64,000 nucleotides of DNA from Rhynchopus sp. YZ270_cl-10 (taxonomy: Eukaryota > Euglenozoa > Diplonemea > Diplonemida > Diplonemidae): the NCBI GenBank assembly GCA_964035575.1, contig OZ037861.1:124001-188000 (forward strand), written 5' to 3'. The position numbers were made by a program, and so were the translations under genes. Within the stretch, counting starts at the first letter, position 1; every line of letters starts with the position of its first letter. Positions 52,001 to 64,000 of the stretch are shown piece by piece. The notes under the pieces are model-generated. The model saw only the letters and a program-made list of their open reading frames with translations. It did not search any database and had not been told where the DNA came from.

Positions 52001-55000
52001 ACACTTTTGGTACCAACTTTTCCTTAGGGATTTTAACTTTTGTGTTAGCAAAAAAAGCAAAAAAGTTTGGTTGCTCTACGGTCAACCTGGAAATCTACTA
52101 ACGTAGAGGTCATGGCTAGGAGTGTGGCAGCCACACGTGGCAGCGTGGCTGCCACGTGGCTGCCACGTGGCAGCCACACAGGTGGTCAAAAAGCCAAAAA
52201 ATAGATGTCCATTTTGAGACACTTTTGGTACCAACTTTTCCTTAGGGATTTTAACTTTTGTGTTAGCAAAAAAAGCAAAAAAGTTTGGTTGCTCTACGGT
52301 CAACCTGGAAATCTACTAACGTAGAGGTCATGGCTAGGAGTGTGGCAGCCACACGTGGCAGCGTGGCTGCCACGTGGCTGCCACGTGGCAGCCACACAGG
52401 TGGTCAAAAAGCCAAAAAATAGATGTCCATTTTGAGACACTTTTGGTACCAACTTTTCCTTAGGGATTTTAACTTTTGTGTTAGCAAAAAAAGCAAAAAA
52501 GTTTGGTTGCTCTACGGTCAACCTGGAAATCTACTAACGTAGAGGTCATGGCTAGGAGTGTGGCAGCCACACGTGGCAGCGTGGCTGCCACGTGGCTGCC
52601 ACGTGGCAGCCACACAGGTGGTCAAAAAGCCAAAAAATAGATGTCCATTTTGAGACACTTTTGGTACCAACTTTTCCTTAGGGATTTTAACTTTTGTGTT
52701 AGCAAAAAAAGCAAAAAAGTTTGGTTGCTCTACGGTCAACCTGGAAATCTACTAACGTAGAGGTCATGGCTAGGAGTGTGGCAGCCACACGTGGCAGCGT
52801 GGCTGCCACGTGGCTGCCACGTGGCAGCCACACAGGTGGTCAAAAAGCCAAAAAATAGATGTCCATTTTGAGACACTTTTGGTACCAACTTTTCCTTAGG
52901 GATTTTAACTTTTGTGTTAGCAAAAAAAGCAAAAAAGTTTGGTTGCTCTACGGTCAACCTGGAAATCTACTAACGTAGAGGTCATGGCTAGGAGTGTGGC
53001 AGCCACACGTGGCAGCGTGGCTGCCACGTGGCTGCCACGTGGCAGCCACACAGGTGGTCAAAAAGCCAAAAAATAGATGTCCATTTTGAGACACTTTTGG
53101 TACCAACTTTTCCTTAGGGATTTTAACTTTTGTGTTAGCAAAAAAAGCAAAAAAGTTTGGTTGCTCTACGGTCAACCTGGAAATCTACTAACGTAGAGGT
53201 CATGGCTAGGAGTGTGGCAGCCACACGTGGCAGCGTGGCTGCCACGTGGCTGCCACGTGGCAGCCACACAGGTGGTCAAAAAGCCAAAAAATAGATGTCC
53301 ATTTTGAGACACTTTTGGTACCAACTTTTCCTTAGGGATTTTAACTTTTGTGTTAGCAAAAAAAGCAAAAAAGTTTGGTTGCTCTACGGTCAACCTGGAA
53401 ATCTACTAACGTAGAGGTCATGGCTAGGAGTGTGGCAGCCACACGTGGCAGCGTGGCTGCCACGTGGCTGCCACGTGGCAGCCACACAGGTGGTCAAAAA
53501 GCCAAAAAATAGATGTCCATTTTGAGACACTTTTGGTACCAACTTTTCCTTAGGGATTTTAACTTTTGTGTTAGCAAAAAAAGCAAAAAAGTTTGGTTGC
53601 TCTACGGTCAACCTGGAAATCTACTAACGTAGAGGTCATGGCTAGGAGTGTGGCAGCCACACGTGGCAGCGTGGCTGCCACGTGGCTGCCACGTGGCAGC
53701 CACACAGGTGGTCAAAAAGCCAAAAAATAGATGTCCATTTTGAGACACTTTTGGTACCAACTTTTCCTTAGGGATTTTAACTTTTGTGTTAGCAAAAAAA
53801 GCAAAAAAGTTTGGTTGCTCTACGGTCAACCTGGAAATCTACTAACGTAGAGGTCATGGCTAGGAGTGTGGCAGCCACACGTGGCAGCGTGGCTGCCACG
53901 TGGCTGCCACGTGGCAGCCACACAGGTGGTCAAAAAGCCAAAAAATAGATGTCCATTTTGAGACACTTTTGGTACCAACTTTTCCTTAGGGATTTTAACT
54001 TTTGTGTTAGCAAAAAAAGCAAAAAAGTTTGGTTGCTCTACGGTCAACCTGGAAATCTACTAACGTAGAGGTCATGGCTAGGAGTGTGGCAGCCACACGT
54101 GGCAGCGTGGCTGCCACGTGGCTGCCACGTGGCAGCCACACAGGTGGTCAAAAAGCCAAAAAATAGATGTCCATTTTGAGACACTTTTGGTACCAACTTT
54201 TCCTTAGGGATTTTAACTTTTGTGTTAGCAAAAAAAGCAAAAAAGTTTGGTTGCTCTACGGTCAACCTGGAAATCTACTAACGTAGAGGTCATGGCTAGG
54301 AGTGTGGCAGCCACACAGGTGGTCAAAAAGCCAAAAAATAGATGTCCATTTTGAGACACTTTTGGTACCAACTTTTCCTTAGGGATTTTAACTTTTGTGT
54401 TAGCAAAAAAAGCAAAAAAGTTTGGTTGCTCTACGGTCAACCTGGAAATCTACTAACGTAGAGGTCATGGCTAGGAGTGTGGCAGCCACACGTGGCAGCG
54501 TGGCTGCCACGTGGCTGCCACGTGGCAGCCACACAGGTGGTCAAAAAGCCAAAAAATAGATGTCCATTTTGAGACACTTTTGGTACCAACTTTTCCTTAG
54601 GGATTTTAACTTTTGTGTTAGCAAAAAAAGCAAAAAAGTTTGGTTGCTCTACGGTCAACCTGGAAATCTACTAACGTAGAGGTCATGGCTAGGAGTGTGG
54701 CAGCCACACGTGGCAGCGTGGCTGCCACGTGGCTGCCACGTGGCAGCCACACAGGTGGTCAAAAAGCCAAAAAATAGATGTCCATTTTGAGACACTTTTG
54801 GTACCAACTTTTCCTTAGGGATTTTAACTTTTGTGTTAGCAAAAAAAGCAAAAAAGTTTGGTTGCTCTACGGTCAACCTGGAAATCTACTAACGTAGAGG
54901 TCATGGCTAGGAGTGTGGCAGCCACACGTGGCAGCGTGGCTGCCACGTGGCTGCCACGTGGCAGCCACACAGGTGGTCAAAAAGCCAAAAAATAGATGTC

Positions 55001-58000
55001 CATTTTGAGACACTTTTGGTACCAACTTTTCCTTAGGGATTTTAACTTTTGTGTTAGCAAAAAAAGCAAAAAAGTTTGGTTGCTCTACGGTCAACCTGGA
55101 AATCTACTAACGTAGAGGTCATGGCTAGGAGTGTGGCAGCCACACGTGGCAGCGTGGCTGCCACGTGGCTGCCACGTGGCAGCCACACAGGTGGTCAAAA
55201 AGCCAAAAAATAGATGTCCATTTTGAGACACTTTTGGTACCAACTTTTCCTTAGGGATTTTAACTTTTGTGTTAGCAAAAAAAGCAAAAAAGTTTGGTTG
55301 CTCTACGGTCAACCTGGAAATCTACTAACGTAGAGGTCATGGCTAGGAGTGTGGCAGCCACACGTGGCAGCGTGGCTGCCACGTGGCTGCCACGTGGCAG
55401 CCACACAGGTGGTCAAAAAGCCAAAAAATAGATGTCCATTTTGAGACACTTTTGGTACCAACTTTTCCTTAGGGATTTTAACTTTTGTGTTAGCAAAAAA
55501 AGCAAAAAAGTTTGGTTGCTCTACGGTCAACCTGGAAATCTACTAACGTAGAGGTCATGGCTAGGAGTGTGGCAGCCACACGTGGCAGCGTGGCTGCCAC
55601 GTGGCTGCCACGTGGCAGCCACACAGGTGGTCAAAAAGCCAAAAAATAGATGTCCATTTTGAGACACTTTTGGTACCAACTTTTCCTTAGGGATTTTAAC
55701 TTTTGTGTTAGCAAAAAAAGCAAAAAAGTTTGGTTGCTCTACGGTCAACCTGGAAATCTACTAACGTAGAGGTCATGGCTAGGAGTGTGGCAGCCACACG
55801 TGGCAGCGTGGCTGCCACACGTGGCAGCGTGGCTGCCACGTGGCTGCCACGTGGCAGCCACACAGGTGGTCAAAAAGCCAAAAAATAGATGTCCATTTTG
55901 AGACACTTTTGGTACCAACTTTTCCTTAGGGATTTTAACTTTTGTGTTAGCAAAAAAAGCAAAAAAGTTTGGTTGCTCTACGGTCAACCTGGAAATCTAC
56001 TAACGTAGAGGTCATGGCTAGGAGTGTGGCAGCCACACGTGGCAGCGTGGCTGCCACGTGGCTGCCACGTGGCAGCCACACAGGTGGTCAAAAAGCCAAA
56101 AAATAGATGTCCATTTTGAGACACTTTTGGTACCAACTTTTCCTTAGGGATTTTAACTTTTGTGTTAGCAAAAAAAGCAAAAAAGTTTGGTTGCTCTACG
56201 GTCAACCTGGAAATCTACTAACGTAGAGGTCATGGCTAGGAGTGTGGCAGCCACACGTGGCAGCGTGGCTGCCACGTGGCTGCCACGTGGCAGCCACACA
56301 GGTGGTCAAAAAGCCAAAAAATAGATGTCCATTTTGAGACACTTTTGGTACCAACTTTTCCTTAGGGATTTTAACTTTTGTGTTAGCAAAAAAAGCAAAA
56401 AAGTTTGGTTGCTCTACGGTCAACCTGGAAATCTACTAACGTAGAGGTCATGGCTAGGAGTGTGGCAGCCACACGTGGCAGCGTGGCTGCCACACGTGGC
56501 AGCGTGGCTGCCACGTGGCTGCCACGTGGCAGCCACACAGGTGGTCAAAAAGCCAAAAAATAGATGTCCATTTTGAGACACTTTTGGTACCAACTTTTCC
56601 TTAGGGATTTTAACTTTTGTGTTAGCAAAAAAAGCAAAAAAGTTTGGTTGCTCTACGGTCAACCTGGAAATCTACTAACGTAGAGGTCATGGCTAGGAGT
56701 GTGGCAGCCACACGTGGCAGCGTGGCTGCCACGTGGCTGCCACGTGGCAGCCACACAGGTGGTCAAAAAGCCAAAAAATAGATGTCCATTTTGAGACACT
56801 TTTGGTACCAACTTTTCCTTAGGGATTTTAACTTTTGTGTTAGCAAAAAAAGCAAAAAAGTTTGGTTGCTCTACGGTCAACCTGGAAATCTACTAACGTA
56901 GAGGTCATGGCTAGGAGTGTGGCAGCCACACGTGGCAGCGTGGCTGCCACGTGGCTGCCACGTGGCAGCCACACAGGTGGTCAAAAAGCCAAAAAATAGA
57001 TGTCCATTTTGAGACACTTTTGGTACCAACTTTTCCTTAGGGATTTTAACTTTTGTGTTAGCAAAAAAAGCAAAAAAGTTTGGTTGCTCTACGGTCAACC
57101 TGGAAATCTACTAACGTAGAGGTCATGGCTAGGAGTGTGGCAGCCACACGTGGCAGCGTGGCTGCCACGTGGCTGCCACGTGGCAGCCACACAGGTGGTC
57201 AAAAAGCCAAAAAATAGATGTCCATTTTGAGACACTTTTGGTACCAACTTTTCCTTAGGGATTTTAACTTTTGTGTTAGCAAAAAAAGCAAAAAAGTTTG
57301 GTTGCTCTACGGTCAACCTGGAAATCTACTAACGTAGAGGTCATGGCTAGGAGTGTGGCAGCCACACGTGGCAGCGTGGCTGCCACGTGGCTGCCACGTG
57401 GCAGCCACACAGGTGGTCAAAAAGCCAAAAAATAGATGTCCATTTTGAGACACTTTTGGTACCAACTTTTCCTTAGGGATTTTAACTTTTGTGTTAGCAA
57501 AAAAAGCAAAAAAGTTTGGTTGCTCTACGGTCAACCTGGAAATCTACTAACGTAGAGGTCATGGCTAGGAGTGTGGCAGCCACACGTGGCAGCGTGGCTG
57601 CCACGTGGCTGCCACGTGGCAGCCACACAGGTGGTCAAAAAGCCAAAAAATAGATGTCCATTTTGAGACACTTTTGGTACCAACTTTTCCTTAGGGATTT
57701 TAACTTTTGTGTTAGCAAAAAAAGCAAAAAAGTTTGGTTGCTCTACGGTCAACCTGGAAATCTACTAACGTAGAGGTCATGGCTAGGAGTGTGGCAGCCA
57801 CACGTGGCAGCGTGGCTGCCACGTGGCTGCCACGTGGCAGCCACACAGGTGGTCAAAAAGCCAAAAAATAGATGTCCATTTTGAGACACTTTTGGTACCA
57901 ACTTTTCCTTAGGGATTTTAACTTTTGTGTTAGCAAAAAAAGCAAAAAAGTTTGGTTGCTCTACGGTCAACCTGGAAATCTACTAACGTAGAGGTCATGG

Positions 58001-61000
58001 CTAGGAGTGTGGCAGCCACACGTGGCAGCGTGGCTGCCACGTGGCTGCCACGTGGCAGCCACACAGGTGGTCAAAAAGCCAAAAAATAGATGTCCATTTT
58101 GAGACACTTTTGGTACCAACTTTTCCTTAGGGATTTTAACTTTTGTGTTAGCAAAAAAAGCAAAAAAGTTTGGTTGCTCTACGGTCAACCTGGAAATCTA
58201 CTAACGTAGAGGTCATGGCTAGGAGTGTGGCAGCCACACGTGGCAGCGTGGCTGCCACGTGGCTGCCACGTGGCAGCCACACAGGTGGTCAAAAAGCCAA
58301 AAAATAGATGTCCATTTTGAGACACTTTTGGTACCAACTTTTCCTTAGGGATTTTAACTTTTGTGTTAGCAAAAAAAGCAAAAAAGTTTGGTTGCTCTAC
58401 GGTCAACCTGGAAATCTACTAACGTAGAGGTCATGGCTAGGAGTGTGGCAGCCACACGTGGCAGCGTGGCTGCCACGTGGCTGCCACGTGGCAGCCACAC
58501 AGGTGGTCAAAAAGCCAAAAAATAGATGTCCATTTTGAGACACTTTTGGTACCAACTTTTCCTTAGGGATTTTAACTTTTGTGTTAGCAAAAAAAGCAAA
58601 AAAGTTTGGTTGCTCTACGGTCAACCTGGAAATCTACTAACGTAGAGGTCATGGCTAGGAGTGTGGCAGCCACACGTGGCAGCGTGGCTGCCACGTGGCT
58701 GCCACGTGGCAGCCACACAGGTGGTCAAAAAGCCAAAAAATAGATGTCCATTTTGAGACACTTTTGGTACCAACTTTTCCTTAGGGATTTTAACTTTTGT
58801 GTTAGCAAAAAAAGCAAAAAAGTTTGGTTGCTCTACGGTCAACCTGGAAATCTACTAACGTAGAGGTCATGGCTAGGAGTGTGGCAGCCACACGTGGCAG
58901 CGTGGCTGCCACGTGGCTGCCACGTGGCAGCCACACAGGTGGTCAAAAAGCCAAAAAATAGATGTCCATTTTGAGACACTTTTGGTACCAACTTTTCCTT
59001 AGGGATTTTAACTTTTGTGTTAGCAAAAAAAGCAAAAAAGTTTGGTTGCTCTACGGTCAACCTGGAAATCTACTAACGTAGAGGTCATGGCTAGGAGTGT
59101 GGCAGCCACACGTGGCAGCGTGGCTGCCACGTGGCTGCCACGTGGCAGCCACACAGGTGGTCAAAAAGCCAAAAAATAGATGTCCATTTTGAGACACTTT
59201 TGGTACCAACTTTTCCTTAGGGATTTTAACTTTTGTGTTAGCAAAAAAAGCAAAAAAGTTTGGTTGCTCTACGGTCAACCTGGAAATCTACTAACGTAGA
59301 GGTCATGGCTAGGAGTGTGGCAGCCACACGTGGCAGCGTGGCTGCCACGTGGCTGCCACGTGGCAGCCACACAGGTGGTCAAAAAGCCAAAAAATAGATG
59401 TCCATTTTGAGACACTTTTGGTACCAACTTTTCCTTAGGGATTTTAACTTTTGTGTTAGCAAAAAAAGCAAAAAAGTTTGGTTGCTCTACGGTCAACCTG
59501 GAAATCTACTAACGTAGAGGTCATGGCTAGGAGTGTGGCAGCCACACGTGGCAGCGTGGCTGCCACGTGGCTGCCACGTGGCAGCCACACAGGTGGTCAA
59601 AAAGCCAAAAAATAGATGTCCATTTTGAGACACTTTTGGTACCAACTTTTCCTTAGGGATTTTAACTTTTGTGTTAGCAAAAAAAGCAAAAAAGTTTGGT
59701 TGCTCTACGGTCAACCTGGAAATCTACTAACGTAGAGGTCATGGCTAGGAGTGTGGCAGCCACACGTGGCAGCGTGGCTGCCACGTGGCTGCCACGTGGC
59801 AGCCACACAGGTGGTCAAAAAGCCAAAAAATAGATGTCCATTTTGAGACACTTTTGGTACCAACTTTTCCTTAGGGATTTTAACTTTTGTGTTAGCAAAA
59901 AAAGCAAAAAAGTTTGGTTGCTCTACGGTCAACCTGGAAATCTACTAACGTAGAGGTCATGGCTAGGAGTGTGGCAGCCACACGTGGCAGCGTGGCTGCC
60001 ACGTGGCTGCCACGTGGCAGCCACACAGGTGGTCAAAAAGCCAAAAAATAGATGTCCATTTTGAGACACTTTTGGTACCAACTTTTCCTTAGGGATTTTA
60101 ACTTTTGTGTTAGCAAAAAAAGCAAAAAAGTTTGGTTGCTCTACGGTCAACCTGGAAATCTACTAACGTAGAGGTCATGGCTAGGAGTGTGGCAGCCACA
60201 CGTGGCAGCGTGGCTGCCACGTGGCTGCCACGTGGCAGCCACACAGGTGGTCAAAAAGCCAAAAAATAGATGTCCATTTTGAGACACTTTTGGTACCAAC
60301 TTTTCCTTAGGGATTTTAACTTTTGTGTTAGCAAAAAAAGCAAAAAAGTTTGGTTGCTCTACGGTCAACCTGGAAATCTACTAACGTAGAGGTCATGGCT
60401 AGGAGTGTGGCAGCCACACGTGGCAGCGTGGCTGCCACGTGGCTGCCACGTGGCAGCCACACAGGTGGTCAAAAAGCCAAAAAATAGATGTCCATTTTGA
60501 GACACTTTTGGTACCAACTTTTCCTTAGGGATTTTAACTTTTGTGTTAGCAAAAAAAGCAAAAAAGTTTGGTTGCTCTACGGTCAACCTGGAAATCTACT
60601 AACGTAGAGGTCATGGCTAGGAGTGTGGCAGCCACACGTGGCAGCGTGGCTGCCACGTGGCTGCCACGTGGCAGCCACACAGGTGGTCAAAAAGCCAAAA
60701 AATAGATGTCCATTTTGAGACACTTTTGGTACCAACTTTTCCTTAGGGATTTTAACTTTTGTGTTAGCAAAAAAAGCAAAAAAGTTTGGTTGCTCTACGG
60801 TCAACCTGGAAATCTACTAACGTAGAGGTCATGGCTAGGAGTGTGGCAGCCACACGTGGCAGCGTGGCTGCCACGTGGCTGCCACGTGGCAGCCACACAG
60901 GTGGTCAAAAAGCCAAAAAATAGATGTCCATTTTGAGACACTTTTGGTACCAACTTTTCCTTAGGGATTTTAACTTTTGTGTTAGCAAAAAAAGCAAAAA

Positions 61001-62964
61001 AGTTTGGTTGCTCTACGGTCAACCTGGAAATCTACTAACGTAGAGGTCATGGCTAGGAGTGTGGCAGCCACACGTGGCAGCGTGGCTGCCACGTGGCTGC
61101 CACGTGGCAGCCACACAGGTGGTCAAAAAGCCAAAAAATAGATGTCCATTTTGAGACACTTTTGGTACCAACTTTTCCTTAGGGATTTTAACTTTTGTGT
61201 TAGCAAAAAAAGCAAAAAAGTTTGGTTGCTCTACGGTCAACCTGGAAATCTACTAACGTAGAGGTCATGGCTAGGAGTGTGGCAGCCACACGTGGCAGCG
61301 TGGCTGCCACGTGGCTGCCACGTGGCAGCCACACAGGTGGTCAAAAAGCCAAAAAATAGATGTCCATTTTGAGACACTTTTGGTACCAACTTTTCCTTAG
61401 GGATTTTAACTTTTGTGTTAGCAAAAAAAGCAAAAAAGTTTGGTTGCTCTACGGTCAACCTGGAAATCTACTAACGTAGAGGTCATGGCTAGGAGTGTGG
61501 CAGCCACACGTGGCAGCGTGGCTGCCACGTGGCTGCCACGTGGCAGCCACACAGGTGGTCAAAAAGCCAAAAAATAGATGTCCATTTTGAGACACTTTTG
61601 GTACCAACTTTTCCTTAGGGATTTTAACTTTTGTGTTAGCAAAAAAAGCAAAAAAGTTTGGTTGCTCTACGGTCAACCTGGAAATCTACTAACGTAGAGG
61701 TCATGGCTAGGAGTGTGGCAGCCACACGTGGCAGCGTGGCTGCCACGTGGCTGCCACGTGGCAGCCACACAGGTGGTCAAAAAGCCAAAAAATAGATGTC
61801 CATTTTGAGACACTTTTGGTACCAACTTTTCCTTAGGGATTTTAACTTTTGTGTTAGCAAAAAAAGCAAAAAAGTTTGGTTGCTCTACGGTCAACCTGGA
61901 AATCTACTAACGTAGAGGTCATGGCTAGGAGTGTGGCAGCCACACGTGGCAGCGTGGCTGCCACACGTGGCAGCGTGGCTGCCACGTGGCTGCCACGTGG
62001 CAGCCACACAGGTGGTCAAAAAGCCAAAAAATAGATGTCCATTTTGAGACACTTTTGGTACCAACTTTTCCTTAGGGATTTTAACTTTTGTGTTAGCAAA
62101 AAAAGCAAAAAAGTTTGGTTGCTCTACGGTCAACCTGGAAATCTACTAACGTAGAGGTCATGGCTAGGAGTGTGGCAGCCACACGTGGCAGCGTGGCTGC
62201 CACGTGGCTGCCACGTGGCAGCCACACAGGTGGTCAAAAAGCCAAAAAATAGATGTCCATTTTGAGACACTTTTGGTACCAACTTTTCCTTAGGGATTTT
62301 AACTTTTGTGTTAGCAAAAAAAGCAAAAAAGTTTGGTTGCTCTACGGTCAACCTGGAAATCTACTAACGTAGAGGTCATGGCTAGGAGTGTGGCAGCCAC
62401 ACGTGGCAGCGTGGCTGCCACGTGGCTGCCACGTGGCAGCCACACAGGTGGTCAAAAAGCCAAAAAATAGATGTCCATTTTGAGACACTTTTGGTACCAA
62501 CTTTTCCTTAGGGATTTTAACTTTTGTGTTAGCAAAAAAAGCAAAAAAGTTTGGTTGCTCTACGGTCAACCTGGAAATCTACTAACGTAGAGGTCATGGC
62601 TAGGAGTGTGGCAGCCACACGTGGCAGCGTGGCTGCCACGTGGCTGCCACGTGGCAGCCACACAGGTGGTCAAAAAGCCAAAAAATAGATGTCCATTTTG
62701 AGACACTTTTGGTACCAACTTTTCCTTAGGGATTTTAACTTTTGTGTTAGCAAAAAAAGCAAAAAAGTTTGGTTGCTCTACGGTCAACCTGGAAATCTAC
62801 TAACGTAGAGGTCATGGCTAGGAGTGTGGCAGCCACACGTGGCAGCGTGGCTGCCACGTGGCTGCCACGTGGCAGCCACACAGGTGGTCAAAAAGCCAAA
62901 AAATAGATGTCCATTTTGAGACACTTTTGGTACCAACTTTTCCTTAGGGATTTTAACTTTTGTG
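46007..62964. repeat. 218-bp satellite, about 77.7 units, with CACGTG-rich hairpin
   Basis: Units are 218 bases and virtually identical across 17 kb. Exceptions are one unit lacking 43 bases of the hairpin (near 54310) and three with a 21-bp hairpin duplication (near 55810, 56480 and 61950). Each unit has a GC-rich segment of GTGGCAGCCACACGTGGCAG-type palindromes that can form a strong hairpin, then an AT-rich segment (CCAAAAAATAGATGTCC, TTTTCCTTAGGGATTTTAAC). A 73-codon frame per unit has no ATG and shifts frame from unit to unit, so it is not coding. No gene interrupts the array. Confidence 0.97.
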
Positions 62965-63050
62965 GCGCTTCGCGCCTAAGGGCTTCGCCCTTCGGCGCGA
63001 AGCGCCACAAAAGTTAAAATCCCTAAGGAAAAGTTGGTACCAAAAGTGTC
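62920..63050. repeat. Perfect foldback junction ending the satellite array
   Basis: 57-base arms, the first being the last satellite segment from GACACTTTTGGTACC, surround a core GTGGCGCTTCGCGCC, AAGGGCTTCGCCCTT, GGCGCGAAGCGCC that is not satellite sequence. The second arm ends at 63050, after which unrelated sequence starts. Confidence 0.85.
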
Positions 63051-63244
63051 CATTCTTTTGCGAGGAGTGGAGGACTTCTGAAATCCTGCCACTGTCAAAA
63101 GAGAGAGTAGGAAGTATTTAGTGTGGTTTCTGTGGTGTAGTGTAAAAAAATGGGTAGGGTTTAGGGAGGAGAACAGGGGTTGATGTATGAAATGAAAAGT
63201 TCAAAAATAATCTTTGTTTTGTATACTCACATATTGTCTGTAGT

Positions 63245-63475
63245 GATCGTGTGGGCTACGAAGGACTTCATTTCTGAAGAAATAAATGAAAAATATAATA
63301 AAGAATACGACAGACTTTATTTTTCAAAGAGGAGTAGCGAATACAACGAACTTCATTCTTGAAAAATAAGGACTCGATTACGACGGACTTCATTATGAAC
63401 AATGAAACCTCTATTACGACGGGCTTCATTCTGAATGATAAAACCTCGGTTACGACGGACTTCATTAATCGCGGA
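63245..63475. repeat. Degenerate 36-bp tandem repeat (TACGACGGACTTCATT), about six copies
   Basis: TACGACGGACTTCATT-like cores at about 63257, 63306, 63342, 63379, 63415 and 63451 (spacing 49, 36, 37, 36, 36). Two short frames span it (63180-63362 and 63359-63553, plus strand, different phases), giving ITTDFIMNNETS-type 12-residue repeats. They could be a decayed repeat protein, but nothing identifies a gene. Confidence 0.6.
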
Positions 63476-63910
63476 ATTCGATTTTCCCTTACGATCCTTA
63501 TTTTTTTTTTTTTTGGCCCTTTTTTCCTAGTTCTGGACCAATCTCTCAAATAAAGCCAGAATTTTCGACTTTTGAGCCTTTTTAAGCAATTTCCCTGCGT
63601 ATCTCTGCAGGGAATAATCAAAAAAACGCAATTTTACCTTAGAAAAAGCGAAATTTTCGGAAAGACAAAAAAATTGAAAAATTTGAAAATTGCGAAATTC
63701 GGTTTTCCCTTACGATCCTTATTTTTTTTTTTGGCCCTTTTTTCCTAGTTCTGGCCCAATCTTTCAAATAAAGCCAGAATTTTCAACTTTTGAGCCTTTT
63801 TAAGCAATTTCCCTGCATTTTTCTGCAAAAAATCATCAAAATAACTCAATTTTGCCTTTGCGAAAATTGAAATTTTCGAGACAAAAATTTCAAAAATTTC
63901 ACAGTCATAA
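63471..63910. repeat. Two tandem copies of a 221-bp AT-rich sequence
   Basis: Blocks TTTTCCCTTACGATCCTTAT, CCTAGTTCTGG and AAATAAAGCCAGAATTTT recur with a 221-base offset (from 63471 and 63692), with about 10-15 percent differences that increase toward the end. No gene. Confidence 0.85.
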
Positions 63911-63934
63911 AAACGCTCAGGAAAAAATCGGAGT

Positions 63935-64000
63935 CCGTTTTTTGGGCAGAGAAGTGCGTTTTAGGTGCCCACAGGTGGTCAAAACATCAAAATTTTGCGT
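63935..64000. repeat. Dispersed repeat shared with 41.8 kb (inverted)
   Basis: TTGGGCAGAGAAGTGCGTTTTAGG, ending in AAAACATCAAAATTTTG, is the inverted match of 41792-41862. Shorter forms (AAAATTTTGATGTTTTGAC) occur at about 40105, 41605 and 43265. Confidence 0.8.

Noticed and set aside
46196-62787. 73-codon minus-strand frame in every 218-bp unit
   Set aside because: Starts at TTG, has no ATG, and the 218-bp period changes phase each unit. The satellite's identity explains its conservation.
46007-62964. CRISPR-like array of regular repeats
   Set aside because: There are no variable spacers; the whole 218-bp unit is repeated, and the context is eukaryotic.

Overview
This window looks like part of a chromosome from a free-living or symbiotic protist. 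All confident genes lie on the minus strand and none shows an intron. Most have a pyrimidine-rich tract ending in AG shortly before the start codon, which resembles a trans-splice acceptor. That pattern, together with a 25-residue BspA-type leucine-rich repeat protein and a secreted pectinase-family protein, fits a euglenozoan (a diplonemid or bodonid) best. This is inference: no rRNA, spliced-leader or tRNA gene is present to confirm it.

Layout. 1-5.1 kb holds three single-copy genes: a Ubl plus LRR protein cut by the window edge, an ES1/ElbB-type DJ-1 family protein, and a GH28 pectinase-like protein with a signal peptide and altered active-site residues. Two foldback elements sit between them. 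5.1-33.2 kb is a tandem array of an unrecognised gene family whose members carry an N-myristoylation motif (MGNSVSS). Nine complete copies, one truncated copy and one divergent paralogue are present. Two subtypes of 325 and 322 residues alternate strictly, so the real repeat is a dimer of about 3.63 kb. Each complete copy has its own conserved TATA-like box, pyrimidine tract and upstream block. One copy carries 150 extra residues made of two more diverged versions of a helical module that the other copies have once. The array is interrupted by a 7.73-kb TIR element with a TTA target duplication, itself holding microsatellites, a nested foldback element and an OTU-protease gene, and by several smaller foldback elements with clear target duplications.

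35.2-36.1 kb encodes a TPR-like/MYND zinc-finger protein, the last gene in the window and the most upstream one in the transcriptional direction.

36.7-64 kb is essentially gene-free repeat DNA. It holds a 14-bp minisatellite (about 224 copies), a 4.6-kb inverted-repeat element filled with 57-bp arrays and GC-rich palindromes, a 21-bp minisatellite, a retroposed mRNA 3' end, and a 17-kb array of about 78 nearly identical 218-bp satellite units, each containing a strong CACGTG-rich hairpin. The satellite ends in a perfect foldback junction, followed by AT-rich duplicated sequence to the window end.

The genes do not form an obvious metabolic pathway. The most interesting material is the dimeric gene array with its undescribed protein module, and the set of foldback elements whose ends can be mapped exactly because the array supplies many empty-site copies.
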